Below, one piece after another: positions 27,820 to 38,596 of a stretch of DNA of 64,000 bases. A program made the position numbers and the translations under genes. The stretch covers positions 248,001 through 312,000 of the forward strand of contig NZ_JANBVS010000004.1 in NCBI RefSeq assembly GCF_024586915.1, written 5' to 3'. The stretch comes from Bradyrhizobium sp. SRS-191 (GTDB lineage Bacteria > Pseudomonadota > Alphaproteobacteria > Rhizobiales > Xanthobacteraceae). Below the pieces are notes generated by a model. That model was not told where the DNA came from. It did no database searches and saw nothing but the letters and a program-made list of their open reading frames with translations. Each line of letters opens with the position of its first letter. Position 1 is the stretch's first letter.

Positions 27820-27859
27820 CGCGCTGATGCATCGCGGGGCGCGTTTTTTTGGCATCAGC
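27820..27859 (+). terminator. Possible attenuator before binding-protein paralogue 2
   Basis: CGCGC (27820-27824) can pair with GCGCG (27839-27843), immediately followed by seven T (27844-27850), a terminator-like arrangement with a short stem. An alternative pairing, GCTGATGC (27823-27830) with GCATCAGC (27852-27859), is perfect over eight bases and excludes the first. The region lies 20-60 bases before the second binding-protein start. Confidence 0.35.
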
Positions 27860-27879
27860 ACCACCTTGGAGCCGATTGA

Positions 27880-29673
27880 ATGAACGAGCGTGATCTCCGT
27901 AACCAGATCGCTGATGTCAAAGCGGGGCGCCTGTCGCGGCGCGATTTTGTGCAGCGGATGATTGCCGTGGGGCTCACCGCGCCGATGGCCGGCGCGATGC
28001 TCTCTTATTCCGGCATCGCCGTTGCCGCCGACGCCATTCCCTACAAGCCGACCAAGGCCGGCGGCGGCGGTCCGCTCAAGCTGCTGCTGTGGCAGGCGCC
28101 GACGCTGCTCAATCCGCATTTCGCCATCGGCACCAAGGACCAGGAAGCCTGCCGGCTGTTCTATGAGCCGCTCGCCGGCTGGGACAAGGACGGCAACCTC
28201 ATTCCGATCCTGGCGGCCGAGATCCCCAGCAAGGAAAACGGCGGTCTCGCCGCGGACGGTCTGTCCGTGACGTGGAAGCTGAAGCCCGGCGTGAAATGGC
28301 ATGACGGCAAGCCGTTCACCGCCGATGACGTGATCTTCAACTGGGAATACGCCAACAATCCCGAGACCTCGGCGGTCTCGATCGGCAGCTACAAGAACAT
28401 CAAGGCGATGGAGAAGATCGACGATCTCACCGTCAAGCTGATCTTCCCGCAGCCGACGCCGTTCTGGGCCGACGGTTTCGTGGCCTCGTTCGGCTGCATC
28501 ATTCCCAAGCATCACTTCGCGGACTATATCGGCGCGAAGTCGCGCGAGGCGCCGGCGAACCTGAAGCCGGTCGGCACCGGCCCGTACATGTTCGTCGACT
28601 TCAAGCCGGGCGACACCGTCGCCGGCAAGCGCTTCCCGGACTACCACGTTGCGACGCAGCCTTATTTCGACACGGTCGAGATCAAGGGCGGCGGCGATGC
28701 GGTGTCGGCGGCGCGCGCGGTGCTGCAGACCGGCGAGTATGACTACGCCTACAATCTGCAGGTCGAGGACGAGATCCTCGTCAAGCTCGAAGCCGGCGGC
28801 CAGGGCAAGGCGGATCTCACGCTGACGGGCCACATCGAATATATCGGCCTCAACGTCACCGATCCGAACACCGAGGTCGACGGCGAGCGCGCCAGCCTCA
28901 AGACCAAGCATCCGCTGTTCTCCGATCCCGAGGTGCGCAAGGCGCTCAACCTCCTGATCGACCGCGCCTCGGTGCAGAAGTTCATCTATGGCCGTGCCGG
29001 CGTCGCGACCCCGAACTTCCTCAACAATCCCGAGCGCTTCCGCTCGAAGAACAACGCCTTCGAGTTCTCGATCGAGAAGGCCAACCAGATCCTCGACGCC
29101 GCCGGCTGGAAAAAGGGTTCCTCCGGCATTCGCGAGAAGGACGGCAAGCAGCTGAAGTTCGTGTTCCAGACCTCGATCAACGGCCCGCGCCAGAAGAACC
29201 AGGCGATCATCAAGCAGGCCTGCCAGAAGGCCGGCATCGATGTCGAGCTGAAGTCGGTCGTGGCCTCGGTGTTCTTCTCCTCCGATGTCGCCAACCCCGA
29301 CACCTATTCGCACTTCTACTGCGACATGCAGATGTACCAGACGACGATGCCGCAGGCCGACCCGCAGTTCTTCATGAACCAGTTCACCTCGTGGGAATGC
29401 GCCACCAAGGAGAACAAGTGGCAGGGCCGCAACGTCTGCCGCTGGCAGAACAAAGAGTATGACGAGACCTACAAGCTGGCCCAGAGCGAGCTCGATCCCG
29501 TCAAGCGCGCCGCGCACTTCGTCAAGCTCAACGACCTCGTGGTGCGTGACAATTACGTGCTGCCGGAGATCAACCGTCTCAATGTGATCGGGGTCAAGAA
29601 CGGCATGGTCCTGTACAAGAGCGGCTGGGACAACGACCTCGCGTTCATCGCAACCTGGCATCGGGCGAGCTGA
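27880..29673 (+). CDS. Peptide/opine ABC transporter substrate-binding protein, paralogue 2
   Basis: A 597-residue SBP_bac_5 protein, collinear with its upstream neighbour. The twin-arginine motif S-R-R-D-F is at the same residues (19-23) and the same core blocks recur, for example A-P-T-L-L-N-P-H-F-A-I-G and F-Y-E-P-L-A-G-W-D. Differences cluster at likely ligand-contacting positions: W-F-T-A-F-V-G-G-R-G in the first is F-W-A-D-G-F-V-A-S-F-G here, and M-E-M-L-M-M-T-M-S-S is M-Q-M-Y-Q-T-T-M-P-Q. Permease genes follow after 41 bases. Confidence 0.93.
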   Translation: MNERDLRNQIADVKAGRLSRRDFVQRMIAVGLTAPMAGAMLSYSGIAVAADAIPYKPTKAGGGGPLKLLLWQAPTLLNPHFAIGTKDQEACRLFYEPLAGWDKDGNLIPILAAEIPSKENGGLAADGLSVTWKLKPGVKWHDGKPFTADDVIFNWEYANNPETSAVSIGSYKNIKAMEKIDDLTVKLIFPQPTPFWADGFVASFGCIIPKHHFADYIGAKSREAPANLKPVGTGPYMFVDFKPGDTVAGKRFPDYHVATQPYFDTVEIKGGGDAVSAARAVLQTGEYDYAYNLQVEDEILVKLEAGGQGKADLTLTGHIEYIGLNVTDPNTEVDGERASLKTKHPLFSDPEVRKALNLLIDRASVQKFIYGRAGVATPNFLNNPERFRSKNNAFEFSIEKANQILDAAGWKKGSSGIREKDGKQLKFVFQTSINGPRQKNQAIIKQACQKAGIDVELKSVVASVFFSSDVANPDTYSHFYCDMQMYQTTMPQADPQFFMNQFTSWECATKENKWQGRNVCRWQNKEYDETYKLAQSELDPVKRAAHFVKLNDLVVRDNYVLPEINRLNVIGVKNGMVLYKSGWDNDLAFIATWHRAS

Positions 29674-29714
29674 CGCGGCCCGCATGACCAGCCAGACATC
29701 GTAGTGGTGGAGCG

Positions 29715-30674
29715 ATGGGAAACTACCTTCTCAGGCGCCTCATCGTCGCTTTGCCGAGCCTGCTCGGCATCAGCCTCATCCTGTTCGTGCTGCTCGCGCT
29801 GGCGCCGGGCGATCCGTTCGGCGAGCTCGCGAGCAATCCGAACGTGCCGCCCGAGGTGCGCGAGGCCTTGCGCATCAAGTTTGGGATGAACGATCCCGTG
29901 CTGGTGCGCTATGTGCGCTGGCTGGTCGCCATGTTCCAGGGCGATTGGGGCTTCTCGTTCGCCAGCCGCGTCAACGTCGACACGCTGATCCTGCAGCGGA
30001 TCCCGACCACGCTCTACGTGGTCGGCACCGCGCAGATCCTCGCGCTCGCGGTCGCGCTGCCGGTCGGCGTGCTGGCGGCGCGGCGGCCCTATTCGATCTT
30101 CGACCAGATCGCCAACACCTTCGCCTTCATCGGCTTCTCGCTACCGACCTTCTTTACCGGCCTGCTGCTGATCCTGATCTTCAGCGTCAATCTCGGCTGG
30201 CTGCCGTTCGTCTATCGCGCCGACCTGCAGGCGACGGGATGGCAATGGTGGTGGGAGAGTATCAAGCAGGCCATCATGCCGATCACGGTGCTGGGCCTTT
30301 ACCAGGCCGCTTCATACACGCGCTATGTGCGCTCGGCCGTGCTCGACGTCATCAAGCTCGACTACGTCACGACCGCGCGCTCCAAGGGCCTCGACGAGCG
30401 CAAGGTCATCGTCAAGCACGTCGTGCGCAACGCGCTGATCCCGGTGGTGACCCTGGTGGCGCTGCAGATGCCGACCGTGTTCGGCGGCGCCATCGTCACC
30501 GAGCAGATCTTCCGCATTCCCGGCATCGGCTCGCTCCTGATCAGCGCGATCCTCGCCAATGATACGCCGGTCATCATGGCGGTGACCTTCGTGTTCGCCT
30601 GCCTCGTCGTCCTCTTCAACCTCATCGCAGACATTCTGTATGGCTGGCTTGACCCACGCATCTCCTTCCGTTGA
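29715..30674 (+). CDS. Peptide ABC transporter permease, DppB type
   Basis: A 319-residue permease with six predicted membrane spans. The N-terminal M-G-N-Y-L-L-R-R-L-I-V-A-L-P-S-L-L-G is typical of DppB/OppB, the TM domain includes A-L-P-V-G-V-L-A-A, and the coupling (EAA) loop reads T-A-R-S-K-G-L-D-E-R-K. The end overlaps the next permease by 35 bases. It forms the channel with that permease for substrates delivered by the two binding proteins. Confidence 0.93.
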   Translation: MGNYLLRRLIVALPSLLGISLILFVLLALAPGDPFGELASNPNVPPEVREALRIKFGMNDPVLVRYVRWLVAMFQGDWGFSFASRVNVDTLILQRIPTTLYVVGTAQILALAVALPVGVLAARRPYSIFDQIANTFAFIGFSLPTFFTGLLLILIFSVNLGWLPFVYRADLQATGWQWWWESIKQAIMPITVLGLYQAASYTRYVRSAVLDVIKLDYVTTARSKGLDERKVIVKHVVRNALIPVVTLVALQMPTVFGGAIVTEQIFRIPGIGSLLISAILANDTPVIMAVTFVFACLVVLFNLIADILYGWLDPRISFR

Positions 30675-31580
30675 GGCGGCGTCGGCGGCCGCGTCGCCGA
30701 AACGGCGGTTCTCGCCGGGCCGCGACGCGCTGCGCCGCTTCCTTCGTCACCGCCTCGCGGCGGCCAGCATCGTCGTGCTGCTGCTGCTCGCGCTGTCGAT
30801 CGTGCTCGGCCCGTTCCTGTGGCGCATTCCGATCAACGAGATCGACTTCACCGCACGGCTGTCACCGCCGTCCTGGGAGCACCCGTTCGGCACCGACGAT
30901 CTCGGCCAGGACCTCTTGGCGCGCATGATCTATGGCGGCCGTATCTCGCTCGCCGTCGGCTTCGCCGCGATGGGCGTGGCACTCTTGGTCGGCATCGTCG
31001 TCGGCGCGCTTGCCGGCACCGCGAAGGGACCGGTCGACGCCGCGCTGATGTGGCTCACCGACCTGTTCTTGTCGCTGCCGCAACTGCCGCTGCTGCTGCT
31101 GATCATCTACCTGTTCCGCGACTTCCTCAAAGGCTGGCTCGGCCCGGAGGGCGGCGTGTTCGTGCTGATCGTGCTCGTCATCGGCGGCTTCCGCTGGATG
31201 CCGGTCGCGCGTCTGGTGCGTGCGCAATTCCTGTCGCTGCGCGAGAAGGAATTCGTCGAGGCCGCACGCGCGCTCGGCGCGTCGAATATCCGTCTCATCG
31301 TCCGTCACATCCTGCCGAATGCGCTCGGACCGGTGATCGTCGCGGGCACCATCGACGTGGCGGCGGCGATCATCGCGGAGTCGACGCTGTCGTTCCTCGG
31401 CCTCGGCTTCCCGCCGGATATTCCGACCTGGGGCCGGCTGTTGTTCGACGCCAAGGACTATCTCGACATCGCGCCGCATTGGGCGCTGTTCGCCGGCGGC
31501 GCGATCTTCCTCACGGTCATCGCGATCAACTTCATCGGCGACGGCCTGCGCGATGCGCTCGATCCGCGGAAGGTGATGTG

Positions 31581-31581
<1 letters not shown>
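30640..31581 (+). CDS. Peptide ABC transporter permease, DppC type
   Basis: A 313-residue permease with a Ser/Ala-rich N-terminal tail, then R-R-F-L-R-H-R-L-A-A-A-S leading into the first span, as in DppC/OppC. G-T-D-D-L-G-Q-D-L-L-A-R-M-I-Y-G-G-R-I-S-L is the family's conserved periplasmic block and E-A-A-R-A-L-G-A-S is the EAA loop. The start ATG 30640 overlaps the preceding gene by 35 bases, rather long, so a later start cannot be excluded. Its TGA shares one base with the next ATG. Confidence 0.92.
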
Positions 31582-32590
<1,009 letters not shown>

Positions 32591-32591
<1 letters not shown>

Positions 32592-33589
32592 TGACCGAAG
32601 CTGTCGCTGCTCCCGCCACCGCACCGGCGCCGCTGCTCACCGTGCGCAACCTGACCAAGGCGTTTCCGATCAAGGGCGGCTTGTTGAAGCGCCAGATCGG
32701 CAGCGTGCGCGCGGTCGACGGCGTCAACTTCCACATCGAACCGAGCGAAACCTTCGGCCTGGTCGGCGAGTCCGGCTGCGGCAAGTCGACCACCGGGCGC
32801 TGCGTGCTCCGATTGATCGAGCCGAGCTCGGGCGAATTGAACTTCGAAGGCAAGGACGTGATCTCGTTGTCAGGCGAGAGCCTGCGTGCGTTGCGCCGGG
32901 ACATCCAGATCATCTTCCAGGACCCTTACGCCTCGCTCAATCCGCGCATGACGATCGGCGCCATCATCGGCGAGGCGCTGACGATTCACGGGCTCGCGAA
33001 ATCGCGCCGGCACTACGAGGAGCGTATCGTCCATCTGCTGGAGACCGTCGGCCTGCAGGCCGACCACATGACGCGCTATCCGCATGAATTCTCCGGCGGC
33101 CAGCGCCAGCGCATCGGCATTGCCAGGGCGATCGCGGTCGAGCCCAAGCTGATCATCTGCGACGAGCCGGTGTCGGCGCTCGACGTCTCGATCCAGGCTC
33201 AGGTCATCAACCTGCTTGAGGACCTGCAGCAGAAGTTCGGCATCGCCTATCTGTTCGTCGCGCACGATCTCTCGGTGGTCGAGCACATCAGCCGGCGTGT
33301 CGCCGTGATGTATCTCGGCCGCATCGTCGAGACCGCGCCGTCACGCCAGCTCTATTCGACGCCGAAGCATCCCTACACCGAGGCGCTGCTATCGGCGGTG
33401 CCGATCCCCGATCCCAGCGTCAAGCGCAAGCGCGTCCGGCTCAAGGGCGAGGTGCCGAGCCCGATCAATCCGCCGTCCGGCTGTCACTTCCACACCCGCT
33501 GCCCCATCGCGAAGGATGTCTGTAGCAAGGAAGTGCCGCCGCTCAAGGCGAGCGACGAGGGGCATCTCGTCGCCTGCCATTTCCGCTGA
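32591..33589 (+). CDS. Peptide ABC transporter ATP-binding protein, DppF type
   Basis: A 332-residue ATPase, last gene of the importer operon. Walker A is GESGCGKST, the signature is [16 protein letters not shown], Walker B is [12 protein letters not shown] and the His loop is FVAHDLSVV. The C-terminal extension contains [14 protein letters not shown], the DppF equivalent of the Cys-rich tail. It forms a heterodimer with the DppD-type subunit. The gene converges with the chemoreceptor, 15 bases away. Confidence 0.93.
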
Positions 33590-33604
33590 GGTCGACTTGG
33601 CGGA

Positions 33605-35590
33605 TCACGCCGCCTGACGGTCCGAAATCAGGGCCGTCAGGCGCGCGGTCTGCTCCGGGTTGAGCGTGAACTGCACCAGCGCGGTGCGATCGCCGACGCG
33701 TGTGACAGTCCCCGGAAGGTCGGAAATCATCCCGGCGATCGCGAGCATGACCGGTGTGTTGACCGACAGGCGGACCGGAATCTGCTCGAGCAGTGCGCCG
33801 CCGAGCGACAAATTGCGCACGGACATGCTGATCTGTTCGCCATTCGCCTGCAGCGTGCCGGGACGATTGATGTTGAGCCGGGTCGAGAGACGGCGGTCGA
33901 CGTCGGCGGTGGAGGTCCGGATCACGCGCACCAGCTCGGTGCGCAAGCGCTGCACCTTCTCGGCGACGGTGGTCGAGCCGTCGCGGATGTCGGTCGAACG
34001 GCGGCCGGCTTCGCTCGCCTCGCGCGAGACCTCGGCGATCTGGCTCGCGACCTCGCGCGCGGCCGCCGAAGTCTCCTCGACCGTACGGGAGATCTCGACG
34101 GTGACGCTGTTCTGGGCCTGGATCGCATCGGCGATACCTGAGGATACCGCTTCGACGTTGCGGATGACCTCGCCGATCGCCCCGATCGATGTCACCGAGG
34201 CGCGCGTCGAGTCCTGGATCTCCGCGATCTGCTGCGCGATCTCGCTGGTTGCTTTCGCCGTCTGCTCGGCCAGCGACTTCACCTCGGAGGCGACCACGGC
34301 GAAGCCGCGGCCGGCCTCGCCGGCGCGGGCGGCCTCGATGGTCGCGTTGAGCGCCAGAAGGTTGGTCTGGCCGGCGATCTCGCTGATCAGGCTGGTGACG
34401 GCGCCGACCTTGTCCGCCGCCTCCGACAGTTTGGCAATCGTCGCCTGCGCATCGGACGAGGCGGCCACGGCCTTGCGCGTCAGCTCGCGCGATGAGTTCA
34501 CCTGGCCGGAGATCTGCGAGATCGAGGCGGCGAGCTGTGACGATGCCTTGGCGACCGTCTGCGTGGTGGCGAGCGCCTGCTCGGCGGCAGCCGCGACGCT
34601 GCTCGAATTCCGCTCCAGGGTCAGGGCGCTGTCGGTCATCGACTTGGCGTTGCCGGCCATCTGGCCGGTGCCTTCGGCGACCTCGCCGACGGCCTGGCTC
34701 GCGGCCTGCTCCACCGCTTCCGCCATCTCCTGCAGCGCCTTGGACTTGATGCGCTCGGCGACCTGACGCTGCTCGTCCTCGAGCATCGCGGTCTGCCGCG
34801 CCTTCTCCTCGGTCTTCAGCCGGAACTGCTCGATCGAGCGCGCCATGTCACCGAGTTCGTCGCTGCGGTTCTGCCCGGGCAGCTTGATGTCGAAATTGCC
34901 ATGGCCCAGCTCGGTCAGCGCGCCGCCCATCGCGGCCAGCGCGGACGACATCCGCCGCGCGATGATCAGCGTGATCGATCCGATGACGAGCATGACCAGC
35001 ATGGCGGCGATGAACACAGCGCGCTTGCTGTCCCACATCTGAGCCTCGAGATCGTCGACATAGACGCCGGTGCCGATGATCCAGCCCCAGGGCTCGAAGC
35101 CGGCGACGTAGGACATCTTGGGCTGCGGCGCATCCTTGCCGGGCTTAGGCCACATGTAGTCGACGACGCCGGCGCCCTGACGCTTGACGACATCGACCAT
35201 CTCGACGAACAGCCGCTTGCCGGTCGGGTCCTTGTTGTCGGCGAGGCTCTGGCCGTTCAGCTCCGGCTTGATCGGATGCATGACCATCTTCGGAGCCATG
35301 TCGTTGATCCAGAAGTAATCGCCGCTGCCGTAGCGCAGCTTGCCGATCCGTTCCGCCGCCTTCTTCTGCGCGACCTCGGGCGTCACCTTGTCGCGCGCGA
35401 TCGCGTCATATTCCTCGCGGGCGATGCTGACGGCGGTTTGCGTCAGATGGATCAGCTCGCTCTGCCGCTGGTCCTTCAGTGCGGTCTCGAGGTTCTGGCT
35501 TTGCGTTGCAGCGAGCCCGATGAGTCCACAGAAGGACAAGCCGATGATCGCATAGATGCGGAGCGCGAGAGAGAAGCGCGGCTGAGCCAT
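33605..35590 (-). CDS. Methyl-accepting chemotaxis protein with C-terminal PilZ domain
   Basis: A 661-residue chemoreceptor. Order: TM1 (about 10-30), periplasmic sCache_2 sensor (about 35-185, with [10 protein letters not shown] and the [10 protein letters not shown] end), TM2 (about 187-210), HAMP, the methyl-accepting signalling domain with hairpin-tip region [16 protein letters not shown], then a PilZ domain from about residue 565. The PilZ motif is complete: R-R-L-S-T-R and, 18 residues on, N-L-S-L-G-G, so cyclic di-GMP binding is expected. No che genes adjoin it. A 10-bp inverted repeat overlaps its 3' end (33611-33620 and 33634-33643). Confidence 0.92.
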   Translation of the reverse strand: MAQPRFSLALRIYAIIGLSFCGLIGLAATQSQNLETALKDQRQSELIHLTQTAVSIAREEYDAIARDKVTPEVAQKKAAERIGKLRYGSGDYFWINDMAPKMVMHPIKPELNGQSLADNKDPTGKRLFVEMVDVVKRQGAGVVDYMWPKPGKDAPQPKMSYVAGFEPWGWIIGTGVYVDDLEAQMWDSKRAVFIAAMLVMLVIGSITLIIARRMSSALAAMGGALTELGHGNFDIKLPGQNRSDELGDMARSIEQFRLKTEEKARQTAMLEDEQRQVAERIKSKALQEMAEAVEQAASQAVGEVAEGTGQMAGNAKSMTDSALTLERNSSSVAAAAEQALATTQTVAKASSQLAASISQISGQVNSSRELTRKAVAASSDAQATIAKLSEAADKVGAVTSLISEIAGQTNLLALNATIEAARAGEAGRGFAVVASEVKSLAEQTAKATSEIAQQIAEIQDSTRASVTSIGAIGEVIRNVEAVSSGIADAIQAQNSVTVEISRTVEETSAAAREVASQIAEVSREASEAGRRSTDIRDGSTTVAEKVQRLRTELVRVIRTSTADVDRRLSTRLNINRPGTLQANGEQISMSVRNLSLGGALLEQIPVRLSVNTPVMLAIAGMISDLPGTVTRVGDRTALVQFTLNPEQTARLTALISDRQAA

Positions 35591-35771
35591 GGATGGTCCT
35601 GGGCACGAGACGAGGGCTGATTGCGAATGATTTTAAGGTTTCGCAGTTGATGCCCGGTTAAGTGCCCGTGGTAGCATCATGCCGAATACAGATTGTCCGG
35701 CACGTAGTTCTACGGGATTTCGTAGGAAAACAGGTGCATCTCTGCATCAAAATGCGCTGCGCGGCTACTCA

Positions 35772-37634
35772 TTAGTCGTCGTCACTTGGCCTGATCACGT
35801 CGGGCGCGGTGTCATCCTGCAGTCTTGCGACGAGGCTGGCGCGCCGCATCAGCACCGCGCGCTGGTTGATGTAGCCCTTGTCGGTGATCTCGCCGGCATC
35901 GAGCGACGGCGGCTCCGCCATGAGCAGCGCGCGCGTCGCGTAGCGCGACGAGCCGACGGCCTCGGCACGTAGCTTGGCAAGCCCTTGCGCGATGGCCCCG
36001 CGCACGGAGGCATGCGCCAGCACGTCGCCGGCCGTGGCGGTGTCGGTCAAGCCGGCCGTGACGCGGCAGGCTGCGATGTTCGGGACGATCAGGAAATGCA
36101 CCTCGTCGGTGCCGTGGCCTGATATCACGATGTCCTGCGCAAGCGGCGCCAGCGCGGCAATGCCGGCGACGCGCAGCGCGCCGACATTCACCCAGGTGCC
36201 GGAAGAGAGCTTGAAATCCTCGGTGATGCGGCCGTCGAAGAACAGGCCGCGCTCCGGATGATCCGGGTCGGCCAGCTTCACGGCGTCGCCGATCTTGTAG
36301 AAACCTTCCTCGTCGAAGGCGACGGCGGTGATCTCGGGGGCTTTCCAATATCCCGGCATCACATTCGGCCCGCGCACGCGGACCTCGAGCTTCTCGCCTG
36401 ATGGCACCAGCTTGAGCTCGGTGCCGGGAATCGGCACGCCGATATTGCCGGCGCGCTCGGCGAAGAAGTGGCAGTCGGTCGCGAGCGGCGACGTCTCGGT
36501 GGCGCCCCAGGCCGAGACCAGCGGGGCAGGGCGGCCGACCGAGGCCAGGCTCATCTCGTTGAGCGCGTCCCACAGATTCTGCGGCAGCGCCGCGGCCGCA
36601 TAGAGGATGCATGTCACGCCGGAGAAGAACTTCTTTCGCAGATCCTCGTCCGCCTTCAGCGCTGCGACCAGCATGTCGAAGCCGCGCGGAACGTTGAAGT
36701 AGATCGTCGGCACCATGCTCCTGAGATTGGCGAGCGAGGTCTCGAACAGGCCGGGCGCCGGCTTGCCGCCGTCGATATAGATCGAGCCGCCATGGGCGAG
36801 TACCAGGTTGAAATTGTGGTTGGCGCCGAAGGTGTGGCTCCAGGGCAGCCAGTCGACGATGACGGGGCCGCCTTCGACCTCGCGCAGGAAGGTCCATAGC
36901 TGGCCCTTGGCCTGCTGACTCATGGTCAGCATCCCGTGCGTGTTGATCACCGCCTTCGGCTGCCCGGTCGAGCCCGAGGTGAACAGCAGTTTTGCGATCG
37001 TATCCGGCGTGACCGCGGCAAAGGCGCGGTCGACCTCCGGGCCGGGCTTCGTGCTGAGCATGACCTGCAACGGCACGGAGCTCGTGCCCTCGCCATCCCC
37101 GCTGATGATCACCGCGCGGTGCAGGCCCTCGATCGCGGCCAGCGCGCGGGCGAACGGGCCGTGCCGAGCCACGAAGATGGCGCCGGGATCGAGCAGGCGG
37201 ATCATCGCCCTGATCTTCTCGTGGTCGGTCGACATCAGCGAGTAGGCCGGCGAGATCGCGCAGACGGGAATGCCGACATGCTGTGCCGCGAGCGCCAGCA
37301 CCGCGTGGGCAATGCTGTTGTCGGAGAGAATCGCAAGCGGACGATCCGGGCCGAGACCCTGCGCCAGCATCCACGCCGCGGCGGCGCGGACCTGCGTCAG
37401 CGTCTCGCCATAGGTGAGCCAGGTCCAGGTGTCGCCGCGACGCTCGGCGAGGAATGTGCGGTCCGGCGCGCTGTGTGCCCAGTGCTCCAGCCATTCGCCG
37501 GTGCAACGGGCCGTGGGCTGCAGCTTCATGCGCGAGCGCAGGATGATCGCGCCGTCATCGCGTCTGATGGCCTCGATGGAGGGAGCGGCGAACATCGCGC
37601 GTTCCGGCTGGGGATGGCGTTCGGCGCTAATCAT
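35772..37634 (-). CDS. fcs: Feruloyl-CoA synthase
   Basis: A 620-residue acyl-adenylate-forming enzyme that activates ferulate and related hydroxycinnamates to CoA thioesters. The AMP P-loop is L-L-F-T-S-G-S-T-G-Q-P-K-A, the A5 region is G-A-T-E-T-S-P-L-A, and the long opening (I-L-R-S-R-M-K-L-Q) and D-W-L-P-W-S-H-T-F-G-A-N-H-N-F-N blocks are typical of feruloyl-CoA synthases. The hinge is D-G-R-I-T-E-D-F-K-L-S-S-G-T-W-V-N. ATG 37634 follows GGAGG; the open frame reaches 37751. It is divergent from a MarR regulator; no hydratase/lyase gene is in the window. Confidence 0.88.
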   Translation of the reverse strand: MISAERHPQPERAMFAAPSIEAIRRDDGAIILRSRMKLQPTARCTGEWLEHWAHSAPDRTFLAERRGDTWTWLTYGETLTQVRAAAAWMLAQGLGPDRPLAILSDNSIAHAVLALAAQHVGIPVCAISPAYSLMSTDHEKIRAMIRLLDPGAIFVARHGPFARALAAIEGLHRAVIISGDGEGTSSVPLQVMLSTKPGPEVDRAFAAVTPDTIAKLLFTSGSTGQPKAVINTHGMLTMSQQAKGQLWTFLREVEGGPVIVDWLPWSHTFGANHNFNLVLAHGGSIYIDGGKPAPGLFETSLANLRSMVPTIYFNVPRGFDMLVAALKADEDLRKKFFSGVTCILYAAAALPQNLWDALNEMSLASVGRPAPLVSAWGATETSPLATDCHFFAERAGNIGVPIPGTELKLVPSGEKLEVRVRGPNVMPGYWKAPEITAVAFDEEGFYKIGDAVKLADPDHPERGLFFDGRITEDFKLSSGTWVNVGALRVAGIAALAPLAQDIVISGHGTDEVHFLIVPNIAACRVTAGLTDTATAGDVLAHASVRGAIAQGLAKLRAEAVGSSRYATRALLMAEPPSLDAGEITDKGYINQRAVLMRRASLVARLQDDTAPDVIRPSDDD

Positions 37635-37826
37635 GGCCCGCCTCCGACCACGACGGACGGAACGGCGCAGGGCCCGCCGATGCGATGTCTCCCCGAGATT
37701 CACCGGAAGAGCCGCGATCGGCTCTGTTGCGCCGCCGCATTGCGATCGCAATGCGCTCAGCCATGGCCATCGCCGATGACATGGCTCCTCCCTCCATTTT
37801 GTAGTCGTTGCCGGTCAGACTAACAG

Positions 37827-37849
37827 AATAGTTGTGAACTGCAATTATT
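37827..37849. promoter_or_regulatory. Imperfect palindrome between fcs and marR, candidate operator
   Basis: AATAGTTG (37827-37834) and CAATTATT (37842-37849) are inverted with one mismatch across a seven-base centre, and flanking CAG and CTG triplets extend it roughly. It is an AT-rich island in the 295-base divergent gap. MarR-type repressors of hydroxycinnamate genes bind such palindromes and are released by the CoA ester. Confidence 0.45.
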
Positions 37850-37929
37850 GCTGACGTGACCAATTGTGGCGGCTTGTTCTCGGGTGGCCGCCGGGCTAAG
37901 CATGGGCGTCTCACAGCAGCGAGCCCCTG

Positions 37930-38421
37930 ATGTCGAAGAGCGCCGGCGCCGGAGCGCAACGAGAGGCGGCCAGGCAGGATGCTGCGATCCGCCTCGGCGA
38001 GCTCGAGAACCATCTCGGCTATTTCGTTCGCCGCCTGCAGCACTGGATCTTCCGCGACGCCAACGCGGGGCTCGCGACAATCGATCTCGACGTCATCCTC
38101 TATTCGATCCTGGAGACGATCGCCGCCAATCCGGGCGCTGCGCAGATCGCCGTTGCCGGCGCGCTCGGCATCGAGCGCGCGCGCATGGTCGCGCTGCTCG
38201 ACGATCTGCAGCAGGCCGGGCTGATCGTGCGCGAACGATCCGAGCAGGACCGTCGCGCCCATGCGCTCGGCCTGACGCCGCGCGGCCGCGTGATCCTGAA
38301 GAAGGCGAATGCGCTGGTGGCCGCCCACGAGAAGCGCGTGGCGCGCCGGCTCGGCGTCGACAATTATCGCCGCGCGCTCGCTGCGCTGGCGCAGTTCGAG
38401 ACCGATGAGACGCGTGGCTGA
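37930..38421 (+). CDS. MarR family transcriptional regulator
   Basis: A 163-residue winged-helix protein with the MarR layout: helix bundle N-terminus (L-E-N-H-L-G-Y-F-V-R-R-L-Q), recognition part I-A-V-A-G-A-L-G-I-E-R-A-R-M-V-A-L-L-D-D-L-Q, and wing L-I-V-R-E-R-S-E-Q-D-R-R-A-H-A-L-G-L-T (split). The D-R-R-A motif is the MarR hallmark. It lies head to head with feruloyl-CoA synthase, the arrangement of FerR/CouR-type repressors, so it probably senses a hydroxycinnamoyl-CoA; this is inferred from context. Confidence 0.88.
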   Translation: MSKSAGAGAQREAARQDAAIRLGELENHLGYFVRRLQHWIFRDANAGLATIDLDVILYSILETIAANPGAAQIAVAGALGIERARMVALLDDLQQAGLIVRERSEQDRRAHALGLTPRGRVILKKANALVAAHEKRVARRLGVDNYRRALAALAQFETDETRG

Positions 38422-38596
38422 CGGCATCGTCGCGAGCCTCCTGCCGCACCAAGGCGCATCGGCAGGACCAAGCCAGCACGCGAACGCGGTACTGAGGTAA
38501 GTCTACCTCAAGGCAGGGAAAAGAAAAGATACATCCTTTGGGTGTCGGCCGTGAAGAGCGGCGCCGTCCTTTGATCGGGATGAGCCGGAGAAGATC

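Noticed and set aside
37627..38427. 266-codon minus-strand frame spanning the fcs-marR gap
   Set aside because: It overlaps the MarR gene in antisense and the ribosome site and start of feruloyl-CoA synthase; no domain.
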